From CBDAKK01 sp965216965 (GTDB taxonomy: Bacteria; Spirochaetota; Spirochaetia; WTKD01; G963693115), in the NCBI GenBank assembly GCA_965216965.1, contig CBDCGX010000021.1, positions 1 to 57,266 of the forward strand: 57,266 nt of DNA, in the 5' to 3' direction. Shown here piece by piece: positions 18,005 through 26,624 of this stretch. The translations under genes were made by a program, and so were the position numbers. The notes beneath the pieces are model-generated. The model did no database searches, had not been told where the DNA came from, and saw nothing but the letters and a program-made list of their open reading frames with translations. Position 1 is the stretch's first letter; the number at the start of each line of letters is the position of its first letter.

Positions 18005-18796
18005 TTATATGTGTGAGCCCTCTATTTCTCTAAAATACCGAACAGTTCGTACGGTAAGCTCATCTGTTGCCTTACTATCACATACAACAATGGTTTTTGG
18101 ATGCATCTGCAAACAACTTGCGGGATATTTGTGATTTATTCCTTCCTCTACACATTTTTGAAGTGCATGTGCTTTTTTATACCCTGTTGCAATGAGAATT
18201 ACTTCTTTTGAATCCATTACCGTGCCAATACCAACAGTAAGTGCCGTTTTTGGAACAACATTTATATCGTTTTTAAAGAATCGTGAATTAGCAATCTGAG
18301 TATCTTTCATAAGCGTCTTAATTCGTGTTCTTGACGAAAATGAGGAGCCAGGCTCATTAAAAGCTATGTGTGCATCGACTCCTATTCCCGCCAAAAAAAG
18401 ACGTATTCCTCCCACAGCTTCTATTTTTTTTTCATATTTCTCACATTCTTTAACAAGATCATCTGCATTTCCGTTAGGAATATGAGTGTTTTTTATATCT
18501 ATGTCTATACCATTAAAAAAATTCTGATGCATAAAAGTATAATAGCTCTGCGGGTGTTCTCTCTTTATGCCAATGTATTCATCCATGTTAAATGTTACTA
18601 CATGCTTAAAACTTATCTTTTTTTGCTTATGCATAGTTTGCAAACATTTATACACGCCAAGAGGTGTTGAACCTGTAGGAAGACCAAGAACAAAAGGTCG
18701 ATCCTCTACAGGAGCAAACGTAATAATACTATGTGCTATATATTCTGCCACCCATAAACAACATTCTTCATAATCGTTTTTTATAATAATCCTCAT
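18005..18796 (-). CDS. nagB: Glucosamine-6-phosphate deaminase
   Basis: NagB converts glucosamine-6-phosphate to fructose-6-phosphate and ammonia, the last step of GlcNAc use. The phosphate loop GLPTGSTPLGVY, the catalytic Asp72 in FNMDEYIGI, and Asp141, His143 and Glu148 in DAHIAFNEPG fall at the E. coli numbers; the residue between Asp141 and His143 is Ala where Gly is usual. Length 263 matches. The ATG comes one base after the nagA stop, so it is translationally coupled to nagA. Confidence 0.95.
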   Translation of the reverse strand: MRIIIKNDYEECCLWVAEYIAHSIITFAPVEDRPFVLGLPTGSTPLGVYKCLQTMHKQKKISFKHVVTFNMDEYIGIKREHPQSYYTFMHQNFFNGIDIDIKNTHIPNGNADDLVKECEKYEKKIEAVGGIRLFLAGIGVDAHIAFNEPGSSFSSRTRIKTLMKDTQIANSRFFKNDINVVPKTALTVGIGTVMDSKEVILIATGYKKAHALQKCVEEGINHKYPASCLQMHPKTIVVCDSKATDELTVRTVRYFREIEGSHI

Positions 18797-18797
18797 T

Positions 18798-19970
18798 TTA
18801 TATTACTTTAACCCCTTCTTTTACCACATGTTGTATTGTGAAATCCTTTGAAAACACCACAACATCTGCATCTTTTCCGGGCATAAGAGTGCCCTTTGTT
18901 TTAAAATTCATAATTCGTGCTGGATTTGCACATGCCATTTTTATAGCATTCTCAAGCGATATTCCATATTTGCAAAGATTTTTTATACCCTTTAACATTG
19001 TAAGAGATGATCCAGCCATAACTCCATCCTTTTTACGATAAAATACTTCATTCTCTAAATACACTTCCTCATTATTAGCATATAAAACACCAGTTTTTTG
19101 CTCTGTAGGTTTAAGTGCATCAGTTACAAGAACTATTTGATCTATCGGTTTTTCTTTTAATAATAAACCTATAATCTTAGGATGAACATGGCGTCCATCA
19201 GCTATTATTTCACATGATATTTCAGGATGAATCATAATAGCCCCCACAGCCCCAGGATCTCTATGATGCAAGCGACTCATTGCATTAAAGAAATGCGTAG
19301 AATGCATAATACCTGCTTGTACACCTTCCTTAATATTTTCATAACTAGCATCAGTATGACCTGCCTGTAGTATTATCCCATGCTTAAGACAAAAAAGTGC
19401 CATCTCACGCATATTGTGAATCTCAGGAGCTACTGTCATATTTATTATCTTTCCTTCTGAGGATTTTAACAAACGATTCATAAGCAAAAAATCAACTTCT
19501 CGTATATATTCTACTTTCTGCACCCCTGCTCTCTTTTGAGAAATAAAAGGCCCCTCAAGATGTATCCCCATTATTTTTGAGCCTGTCTCTTTTCCCATTG
19601 CCTCTACACACGCCCGTATGGAGCTAATCATGTCTTCTTCTTTTTGGGGGTAAATTGTAGGGAGAAACGCAGTAACGCCATATTTTATAAGCTCTTTTGA
19701 CATATTTAAAAGTGAAGAAGCATCACGATCATCAGTTCCATATCCCCAAAAACCATGTATGTGTGTATCTATAAACCCTGGAGATATATAATTTCCATTT
19801 ACATTTATAATTTCACAATCTCCTAGGTTTTTCTTTTGTTGAAACCGGTATTCGCTAAAAATATCTGCAATCTTTCCATTTTTAATGAGAATGGCACATG
19901 AGTCCATTTTTGTATAACCAGTAAGCAATGTCCCATTATGGAAACATATACATTTCTTTCCTTGCTTCAT
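18798..19970 (-). CDS. nagA: N-acetylglucosamine-6-phosphate deacetylase
   Basis: NagA removes acetate from GlcNAc-6-phosphate, the product of PTS uptake. The metal motif FIDTHIHG, GIHLEGPFIS, AGHTDASY, THFFNAMSRLHHRDPG and the catalytic Asp in LVTDALKPT are all in place. Length 390 is normal. It starts 4 bp after the EIIA gene and ends 1 bp before nagB, inside a tight operon. Confidence 0.95.
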   Translation of the reverse strand: MKQGKKCICFHNGTLLTGYTKMDSCAILIKNGKIADIFSEYRFQQKKNLGDCEIINVNGNYISPGFIDTHIHGFWGYGTDDRDASSLLNMSKELIKYGVTAFLPTIYPQKEEDMISSIRACVEAMGKETGSKIMGIHLEGPFISQKRAGVQKVEYIREVDFLLMNRLLKSSEGKIINMTVAPEIHNMREMALFCLKHGIILQAGHTDASYENIKEGVQAGIMHSTHFFNAMSRLHHRDPGAVGAIMIHPEISCEIIADGRHVHPKIIGLLLKEKPIDQIVLVTDALKPTEQKTGVLYANNEEVYLENEVFYRKKDGVMAGSSLTMLKGIKNLCKYGISLENAIKMACANPARIMNFKTKGTLMPGKDADVVVFSKDFTIQHVVKEGVKVI

Positions 19971-19974
19971 GTAA

Positions 19975-20469
19975 TTATTTTATACATAACTTCAAAAGAG
20001 GATCTCCAAAAGTGACTACATCTCCTTCTTTTGCCAGCATCTCTAGTGTTTCTATATTATCCATAGTAACAACAAGCACAGGCGATATAAGCGAAAGGTT
20101 ATGCCCTTTAATAATATTTTCATTTATTTTTATAACATCTTCTCCAATTGGATATACTTTTTCGTTTTCTACCAAAATAGAAAACCCCTCTCCTTTTAAA
20201 GAAACTGTCTCAATTCCTATATGAACAATGATTTCATGTCCATCAAGCTCATAAGAAAATGCATGTCCTGTATGAAAAATATTAATCGGCCTCTCAAAAA
20301 TATTTTTAACAATATATTTACTTGGGAGCACTGCAATTCCATCGCCTATCATTCTCTTTGATATTGCTTCATCTGGCACATTATCAAGCGATACTATCGT
20401 TCCTTCAAAGGGGGAAAACAAAATAATATCCCCCTTCTTCTTTTTTTTTGAAAAATCAAAGAAACCCAT
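19975..20469 (-). CDS. crr: PTS glucose-family EIIA component
   Basis: EIIA-Glc-type proteins carry phosphate from HPr to the EIIB domain. The 164 residues include the two active-site histidines at H69 (TGHAFS) and H83 (IVHIGIETVSLKGEGF), matching His75 and His90 of E. coli. The N-terminal lysine run is encoded by an A tract that is in frame. It lies between the EIICB and nagA genes with gaps of 10 and 4 bp, so it probably serves the adjacent permease. Confidence 0.92.
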   Translation of the reverse strand: MGFFDFSKKKKKGDIILFSPFEGTIVSLDNVPDEAISKRMIGDGIAVLPSKYIVKNIFERPINIFHTGHAFSYELDGHEIIVHIGIETVSLKGEGFSILVENEKVYPIGEDVIKINENIIKGHNLSLISPVLVVTMDNIETLEMLAKEGDVVTFGDPLLKLCIK

Positions 20470-20479
20470 TACTATTAAG

Positions 20480-21865
20480 TTATCCTTTATTTCTGATAGT
20501 ATTTATTGCATCTGCAATCTGCTCAGCTTCCTGTCCAAGAACTATCTGTAAGTTATTTTTTGTTGGTGCAATAATACCCTTTGCTCCAAGCTCTTTTATT
20601 TCATCTGAATTAACTTTATCTGGGTCAACAAGCACAACTCTCAATCGAGTAATACAAAAATCCACCATGCTAAGATTTTCAACACCTCCAAGAGCTGCTA
20701 AAAATGCTCTTGATCTTTCCACCATAGAACTTACACTTTTCACCACGGAAACACTTTCATCATCCTCTCTTCCAATAGTTTTTAAATTCCACATTTTTAT
20801 GACAATAGAAAACACTACAAAATAAAGTCCTCCAAACGCAAGTCCAATTGGAATAAGCAAAAGCGGTTTAGTTGCTAAGTTCATATTAATAATATAATCA
20901 ATAAGTCCTGCAGAGAATCCAAACCCAAGCTTCATACCCAACATGCTACTAACTGCAAGTGCAGCCCCTGTAAGCAATGCATGTGCAACATACAAAGCGG
21001 GAGCAATAAACATAAACGCAAACTCTATTGGTTCTGTAATGCCTGTTAAAAATGCTGTGAATGCAATAGAAAACAATACGCCTGCTGCTTGTGCCTTTTT
21101 AGTCTTTTTAGAAAGCATATACATAGCAAGCGCTGCTGCAGGTAAAGCAAACATCATAATTGGGAAAAACCCCGTCATAAAATCTCCCGCACTAGGATCG
21201 TTTGCAAAAAAGCGAGTAAGGTCTCCATTTACTATACCCTCTGCTCCATTATACTCTCCATGCTGAAACCAAAAATACGAGTTAAGTACATGGTGTAATC
21301 CAAAAGGAATAAGCAACCTATTAAGCGTTCCATAGAGAAATAATCCCAATGCCCCTGACCCACTTATCCATAAACTCATGTTTGATAAGCCCGACTGCAA
21401 TATAGGCCAAAGATATCCCATAATAAAAGCTACAAAAATACAAACAATTCCTGTAATAATGGGGACAAACCGCCTACCTGCAAAAAAACCTAACCATGAT
21501 GGGAGTTTTATATTATAAAACTTATTATAAAGTGCTGCCGCAATAATACCACCGATTATTCCCGAAAACACTCCCATGTTGATGTCTTCATTTATTGCTT
21601 GTGTCCCACGAACAATCACAAAATAAGCTACCGAACCTGCAAGTCCTGCAGCTCCAGCTCCATCAAATGCAAGACCAATTGCAACGCCTATGCCAAAAAT
21701 AATTGAAAGATTATCAAATATGGCTGCCCCCGCAGCCGTAATGAAATCCAACTTCAATAAAACTCCAAATCTCAATAAAATTGCTGCTACTGGCAACACT
21801 GCCACTGGTAACATCAAAGACTTTCCTAATCTTTGAAAAAAACTAAATAAACCCTTATTTTCCAT
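20480..21865 (-). CDS. nagE: PTS EIICB, N-acetylglucosamine/glucose type
   Basis: The membrane permease and EIIB domain of a glucose-superfamily PTS, importing and phosphorylating the sugar. Residues 1-365 form the EIIC channel with LPVAVLPVAAILLR near the start and TGITEPIEFAFMF in the sugar-binding loop. The EIIB domain occupies roughly the last 75 residues with the phosphocysteine in FCITRLRV. No EIIA is fused; the next gene supplies it. GlcNAc is the likely substrate because nagA and nagB follow, though glucose transport cannot be excluded. AGGAGGT precedes the start. Confidence 0.9.
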   Translation of the reverse strand: MENKGLFSFFQRLGKSLMLPVAVLPVAAILLRFGVLLKLDFITAAGAAIFDNLSIIFGIGVAIGLAFDGAGAAGLAGSVAYFVIVRGTQAINEDINMGVFSGIIGGIIAAALYNKFYNIKLPSWLGFFAGRRFVPIITGIVCIFVAFIMGYLWPILQSGLSNMSLWISGSGALGLFLYGTLNRLLIPFGLHHVLNSYFWFQHGEYNGAEGIVNGDLTRFFANDPSAGDFMTGFFPIMMFALPAAALAMYMLSKKTKKAQAAGVLFSIAFTAFLTGITEPIEFAFMFIAPALYVAHALLTGAALAVSSMLGMKLGFGFSAGLIDYIINMNLATKPLLLIPIGLAFGGLYFVVFSIVIKMWNLKTIGREDDESVSVVKSVSSMVERSRAFLAALGGVENLSMVDFCITRLRVVLVDPDKVNSDEIKELGAKGIIAPTKNNLQIVLGQEAEQIADAINTIRNKG

Positions 21866-21888
21866 AATACCTCCTAATGGTATGTTTT

Positions 21889-23634
21889 TTATATGATATT
21901 CATATCATATTGTTCTACTAACACATTCACCTCCTCTAAAGATTGTGCTTTTAAAATATCTTTCACAAGATGCTTTGTTTTGCTGTAATGCAGTGAAAGT
22001 AATTTTTCCTTTATTAAAAGAAGTGAATGTGCTCCATTCACACTCACTTTTGAGACCCCCATACCCACAAGAATTGCCAGTGCATTTATATCACTTGCAA
22101 ACTCTCCACATAGACTGATATCTATAGATGCCGAAGAAGCAATCGTGCATACTTTATATATTGCACGTAGCACCGAAGGGTAAAAACTACTATATATGGA
22201 TGCAATGTGTTCATTACCCCTATCTACTGCTAAAATATACTGCGTCAGATCATTACTTCCTATACTAAAAAATCCCGTTTCTCTTGCAAGCACATCTGCT
22301 ATAAATACGGACGCCGGAGTTTCTATCATAATCCCTGTTTTCATACTATCTCGTATTGGAATTTTTTCTGATCGTAAATCATTTTTTATATTTCTAACAT
22401 ACTGATTAAGCCATCTTAAATCTTGCAATGAAGTAACCATAGGAAACATAAGTGCAATATTTCCAAATACCGCTGCCCGTAATATAGCCCTTACTTGTGC
22501 CTTAAAAATATTGTCATATTCTTTGTATATACGCATTCCTCTATATCCCAGAAAAGGGTTTTCTTCCTTGCCTAACGAAAGATAAGGAAGACTTTTATCT
22601 CCCCCAATATCTAAGGACCTAATTACAAGTGGCTTCCCCTCTAACATTTCTGCTGCTTCTTTAAATAGTAGAAATAGCTCTTCCTCACTGGGAGCAGTTG
22701 TTCTGCCACTATATAAAAATTCTGTTCTAAAAAGCCCAATTCCATCACATCCATTATCTATAGCAGATTGAAGATCCTTAAGATTTCCTATATTGACATG
22801 AAGCTCCATCTTATGTCCATCACATGTAATGGCTTCTTTTTTTCTTAGGGTCTTAAGTGCATTAATATGATCTTTTTCCTTTTGTATGTGATGAGAATGT
22901 TCCTGGGTAGTTACCTCGTTAGGATTTACAATAACTCCTCCACTTTTCCCATCCATTGCAATTATATCTCCATTTTCTATAACACGTATAATCCCCTTTG
23001 CTCCCACAACTGCTGGCAATGCCAAGCTATTTGCATATATTACAATATGAGAAGACGTGCCTCCTTCTTCTAACACAAAGCCCAATATCTTTGAGTTGTC
23101 CATACATGCTATATCTGCAGGAGTAAGATCTTTTGCTACAATAATAGTATTTTGCTCAAGATTTTCTTGCGTTCCAAGAATACCTCCATGCAATACGGTA
23201 AGCAGTTTGTTTTTGATATCCCTAAAATCAGCAGCCCTCTCCTGTAAATATTCATCATCCAAAGCTTCCATTACTTTTGCACATTCCTCAAAATACTGCT
23301 CTACCGATAGACTTGCAGTTTTCTTATTTTCTGCTATATTCTGTAGCACATTGGATTCAACATCATTATCCTCTAAAAGAGTACCATGACCATCAAATAT
23401 ATCTGCTGCTTGTTTATTGTTTTGAGAAAGCATTTTATTTTTGAGTTCTTTTAAAAAAGACAATACAGTTTTTTGGGCATCAAAGAATTTTTGCTTTTCT
23501 TTTTCTATTTCTTCTTGAGATGCTAATTCTATAACTTCCGATACATATACAGTCTTTCTATATATTACACTTCTTCCGAGAGCATATCCTAAAGCACCCG
23601 GAATACCTTGTATTTTGATTTCTTTTTTGCTCAT
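21889..23634 (-). CDS. ptsI: Phosphoenolpyruvate-protein phosphotransferase (enzyme I)
   Basis: Enzyme I takes phosphate from PEP and gives it to HPr. The phosphorylated His is in GGTSSHIVIYANSLALP; the PEP-binding barrel shows GIGLFRTEFLY, RSLDIGGDK, and the catalytic Cys in SLCGEFASD. At 581 residues it is full length. It leads the operon ptsI-EIICB-EIIA-nagA-nagB. ptsH is missing from the window and must lie elsewhere. A long palindrome upstream of the start is the likely control site. Confidence 0.95.
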   Translation of the reverse strand: MSKKEIKIQGIPGALGYALGRSVIYRKTVYVSEVIELASQEEIEKEKQKFFDAQKTVLSFLKELKNKMLSQNNKQAADIFDGHGTLLEDNDVESNVLQNIAENKKTASLSVEQYFEECAKVMEALDDEYLQERAADFRDIKNKLLTVLHGGILGTQENLEQNTIIVAKDLTPADIACMDNSKILGFVLEEGGTSSHIVIYANSLALPAVVGAKGIIRVIENGDIIAMDGKSGGVIVNPNEVTTQEHSHHIQKEKDHINALKTLRKKEAITCDGHKMELHVNIGNLKDLQSAIDNGCDGIGLFRTEFLYSGRTTAPSEEELFLLFKEAAEMLEGKPLVIRSLDIGGDKSLPYLSLGKEENPFLGYRGMRIYKEYDNIFKAQVRAILRAAVFGNIALMFPMVTSLQDLRWLNQYVRNIKNDLRSEKIPIRDSMKTGIMIETPASVFIADVLARETGFFSIGSNDLTQYILAVDRGNEHIASIYSSFYPSVLRAIYKVCTIASSASIDISLCGEFASDINALAILVGMGVSKVSVNGAHSLLLIKEKLLSLHYSKTKHLVKDILKAQSLEEVNVLVEQYDMNII

Positions 23635-23667
23635 TCTTAATAAAAAATAGTTCTATTATATATTTAT

Positions 23668-23704
23668 TTAAAACAATACCTCATTATGTGAGCCATTGTT
23701 TTAA
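23668..23704. promoter_or_regulatory. 37-bp palindromic operator candidate upstream of ptsI
   Basis: Arms TTAAAACAAT (23668-23677) and ATTGTTTTAA (23695-23704) are perfect inverted repeats; inside them CTCA (23680-23683) and TGAG (23689-23692) form a second inverted pair around a 5-base centre. A TATAAT for ptsI lies at about 23655-23660 on the minus strand, so the palindrome covers the -35 area. This suits a repressor of the GlcNAc operon. No regulator gene for it is in the window. Confidence 0.6.
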
Positions 23705-24099
23705 TTATCTACACTAACTACATATATGTAAAGACATATCCAGCTTGTCTATATAATATAATTATGAAATAAATAATACCTTTATATTATTTATGATATT
23801 ACATCATAGAATAATACACAATACATTAGTTATTAATTCACAAGTAACTTATTTTCATAACTAGCTCTTCATTCCTTTTTCATGTATTTTTTACCAGAAA
23901 AGAAAATAAATATTGAAAATGAGTTAAATTTATTACTTAAGAGTTTATATATATTCTATCGGATTATATCATCCAATTCACTAGTACTTTTTTTATCTAT
24001 AAAATATGTGATAATCTTACATCGAAAATAGTTTCCTTACCGCTTTGAATGCATACACATCAATAATGCTAAATTCTACAGATAATTCTTTGCTACCAA
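23705..24099. other. Non-coding AT-rich gap
   Basis: About 400 bases between the ptsI control region and the decayed cation efflux gene. I see no open frame with coding character on either strand, no stable hairpin and no RNA gene. It may be the remains of lost sequence. Confidence 0.5.
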
Positions 24100-24836
24100 T
24101 TATTTATTTAACACATCAGACGTTTTTTTCTTCCAATCATAATCTACACGTTCTCCCATCAAACGGTTCAATTGAACTTTAAAAATTGTAAACGAGGCAA
24201 AAACCATCATAAATACCAAAATCATTATAAGAACTTTATCTGAAATCAACCTTATATCAAAAGCCTCACTTGTTAGAAATGTTCCATCTGGAATAGCTTT
24301 TAATATCACAAGACCTAATCCCACTACAACACTCATAGCTCCATCAATAAGAACCTCTCTCGATTCTATGGTAAGAACTCCAGAACAATTTCCAATTTTC
24401 AAATTATTGTAACGATGAAAAAAGAATACCGAACCCGAAATAAGTGCCATAAGAGCCATTAATGATAGAATCGGGGTAAGATATTATAGAATTAGCTTCT
24501 CCTGTTATTATATACTTTATAATAGAATCTACAGCTCAAAAAAAAGATATAGATACAAGCCCAACAATAACTATGGATCTAAACAATACATAAACACTCT
24601 CTAATCCAGACTTACCATATGGATATTTCTTACTGTTCCCTTCTTTGATTTTCGCAGTAATCCTGATAGCAATTAAAGCTGCCATAAAATTTACAAGAGA
24701 AAACAAATCGTCCAACAGCATTACATTAGTATGTTAAAATTGCCACACAACAATGCCGCAAACCCCTAAACAAATTTGCACCCATAGTATATCATAAACT
24801 CCTTGTTTCAATTTTTGATATAATAATATTATTCAT
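24100..24836 (-). pseudogene. Cation diffusion facilitator (cation efflux) transporter, decayed
   Basis: Pieces of one CDF-family gene can be read in several frames. A putative ATG at 24836 is followed by ISKIETRSL, then a TGA; next MGANLF and fragments resembling GVCGIVVAILTY in shifting frames; then LLDDLFSLVNFMAALIAIRI and KKYPYGKSGLESV (24536-24721), a stop, AVDSIIKYIITGEANS, another shift, and the C-terminal part (24100-24459) with EVLIDGAMSVVVG. CDF proteins export divalent metals by proton antiport. At least two stops and three frameshifts make it a true pseudogene, unlike the cleaner breaks in glnE and murA. Fragment order matches the family from N to C terminus. Confidence 0.8.
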
Positions 24837-24880
24837 GTTCTTAATTATTATTGTATTATAATAAAATATATAAAAAGTTA

Positions 24881-24913
24881 TTGACTTATAAGAAAAGTAT
24901 TCCTAATATTAGG
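24881..24913 (+). promoter_or_regulatory. Promoter with palindromic operator for the amino-acid ABC operon
   Basis: TTGACT (24881-24886), a 17-bp spacer and TAATAT (24904-24909) form a good sigma-70-type promoter. The -10 lies inside a perfect 12-bp palindrome CCTAATATTAGG (24902-24913), so a bound repressor would block it. Transcription would begin near 24916, leaving a 40-nt leader with an AAAGAGG ribosome binding site. Confidence 0.6.
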
Positions 24914-24955
24914 GAAAATAATTAATTTTTATTACATTTAGTTTAAAGAGGTTAT

Positions 24956-25783
24956 ATGAAAATAAAATACATTGTTATGTTTATTGGCGTTATGTTTGTT
25001 TTAGGAGATACCTATAGTTTTGCAAGAGGGACATCAGATAGTTCTGGTAAAAGAAGAGATGCAAAAAAACTTATTGTTGGCATGGAATTACAGTTTCCAC
25101 CCTTTGAAACAATAGATAAAAATGGGAATCCAACAGGATTTACTGTAGATTTTTCTAAAGCACTCGCAAATGCACTCGGAAGAGAGCTGGAAATTAAAAA
25201 CATTCGATGGACAGGGCTTATTCCTGCCGTCCAACTAGGAAAGGTAGATATAGTTATCTCATCAATGTCTGTAACAGAGGAACGAAAAAAATCAGTTGAT
25301 TTTACAGAACCATATGGAACATGGTATATCGTTAGTCTCTTAAAGAAAGACTCACCTGTTAAAAAATTCTCTAATCTTAACTCAAAAAAATACACCATTG
25401 CACTTAAAACAGGCACTGTGGCAGAAGTTATTGCAAAACAACATCTTCCCAACGCAAAAGTTGCAAAATTTGATTCATGGGATACCATAGTTCTTGAAAT
25501 AGCACAAGGTCGTGCCGATGCAGGTATTTATGATCCTATATCGGTATATAAAGGATGGAAAAAATATCCCAATACTACGCGCCCATTATTTGAACCTATA
25601 GATGGGTTTAGTAATCCTATTGCTGGAGCAATGAAAAAAGGCAACACAGTGCTTAAAGAGCAAATAAATCAGTTTATAAAGCAGGCAAAATCTGACAGCA
25701 CTATTGCAAAAATATCGAAAAAATACCTTGGAGATATGAATAAAGTCATAAAAACCCAAGGTGCCCCCCCATTTTTTGAATAA
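24956..25783 (+). CDS. Amino-acid ABC transporter substrate-binding protein (family 3)
   Basis: A 275-residue exported solute-binding protein with a signal peptide in the first ~23 residues (basic start, hydrophobic VMFIGVMFVLG). The cleavage region lacks a lipobox Cys, so it is probably periplasmic and soluble. Family-3 features are GMELQFPPFE, GFTVDFSKALANALG, VDIVISSMSVTEERKKSVDF and a late GRADAGIYD. These proteins bind polar amino acids or opines; the exact ligand cannot be read here. Permease and ATPase genes follow. The gene has a strong promoter and ribosome binding site, and a hairpin follows it, consistent with higher expression than the downstream genes. Confidence 0.93.
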   Translation: MKIKYIVMFIGVMFVLGDTYSFARGTSDSSGKRRDAKKLIVGMELQFPPFETIDKNGNPTGFTVDFSKALANALGRELEIKNIRWTGLIPAVQLGKVDIVISSMSVTEERKKSVDFTEPYGTWYIVSLLKKDSPVKKFSNLNSKKYTIALKTGTVAEVIAKQHLPNAKVAKFDSWDTIVLEIAQGRADAGIYDPISVYKGWKKYPNTTRPLFEPIDGFSNPIAGAMKKGNTVLKEQINQFIKQAKSDSTIAKISKKYLGDMNKVIKTQGAPPFFE

Positions 25784-25791
25784 CCCACATA

Positions 25792-25824
25792 CCACAAGAA
25801 TATGGATGCATCATATTCTTGTGG
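25792..25824 (+). promoter_or_regulatory. Intercistronic hairpin between binding-protein and permease genes
   Basis: A perfect 13-bp stem (25792-25804 with 25812-25824; CCACAAGAATATG arm) with a 7-nt loop, starting 8 bp after the binding-protein stop. No T-tract follows, so it is more likely an mRNA 3'-end stabiliser or partial terminator than a full terminator. A TATAAT at 25828-25833 lies between the hairpin and the permease ATG. Confidence 0.75.
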
Positions 25825-25841
25825 CATTATAATAATGATCA

Positions 25842-26624
25842 ATGAAAAACATCTTTGTACTTTCTTATAAGAACCAGCGAATAAAACCTATATCACTTGT
25901 AATCAATTATGTGATTGTGTTTTTTATTATTTCATTATTATTTTATATATCATTTACCAGTTTTAATTTCAACTTTCAATGGGCTGCTCCTCTTCAATAT
26001 AAAAACATCCTCGTACGAGGTTACATAAATACCATTATTATTGCTCTCTTTTCTCTTATATTGAGCATTATATTAGGACTTCTAATAGGAATAGGTCAAT
26101 CATCCCACATTATACCCTTTAGAATATTCTCAAAATTATACGTCATGCTCATTCGCGGAACACCACTTTTAGTACAGATACTTATCTTTTATTACGTAAT
26201 TGCAAATGCTGCGGGACTTGACAACAGATATATAAGTGGGATTTTAATACTTTCTATATTTTCAAGTGCTTACGTTGCAGAAATTTTTAGGGCCAACTTA
26301 GAATCAGTCAATAGAACACAGTTAGAAACTGCACTCTCAATAGGACTTACGAAAACACAAACCTTTCGATATGTGATACTCCCTCAACTTATTAAACAAA
26401 CGCTTCCCCCTCTTGCTGGTCAGCTTGTATCTCTTATAAAAGACTCATCTCTTTTATCGATAATTTCTATTCGAGAATTCACAATGACTGCTCAAGAAAT
26501 AAATGCTGTCACATATTCGACACTTGAAATATACATACCTCTCGCAATTGGATATCTTATCCTTACACTTCCTGTATCGCTCTTTACAAGATACTTAGAA
26601 AAAAAATATAAATATGAAACTTAA
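25842..26624 (+). CDS. Amino-acid ABC transporter permease (HisM family)
   Basis: The inner-membrane channel of the transporter: 260 residues, about five helices after a polar N-terminus. The segment RGYINTIIIALFSLILSI is the conserved start of the His/Glu/Gln/Arg/opine permease domain, LIRGTPLLVQILIFYY follows, and the cytoplasmic EAA-type loop is ETALSIGLTKTQTFRYVILPQ. The ATPase gene overlaps its end by 11 bp. No ribosome binding site precedes the ATG; a TATAAT lies 8 nt before it. Confidence 0.93.
   Translation: MKNIFVLSYKNQRIKPISLVINYVIVFFIISLLFYISFTSFNFNFQWAAPLQYKNILVRGYINTIIIALFSLILSIILGLLIGIGQSSHIIPFRIFSKLYVMLIRGTPLLVQILIFYYVIANAAGLDNRYISGILILSIFSSAYVAEIFRANLESVNRTQLETALSIGLTKTQTFRYVILPQLIKQTLPPLAGQLVSLIKDSSLLSIISIREFTMTAQEINAVTYSTLEIYIPLAIGYLILTLPVSLFTRYLEKKYKYET

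Noticed and set aside
24500..24836. Possible reading of TGA as tryptophan, because TGA falls at plausible Trp positions twice in the cation efflux fragments
   Set aside because: TGA acts as a stop elsewhere (rsmH ends in an ATGA overlap with ftsL; the DUF2156 gene ends in TGA), and the same fragments contain TAA/TAG and frameshifts.
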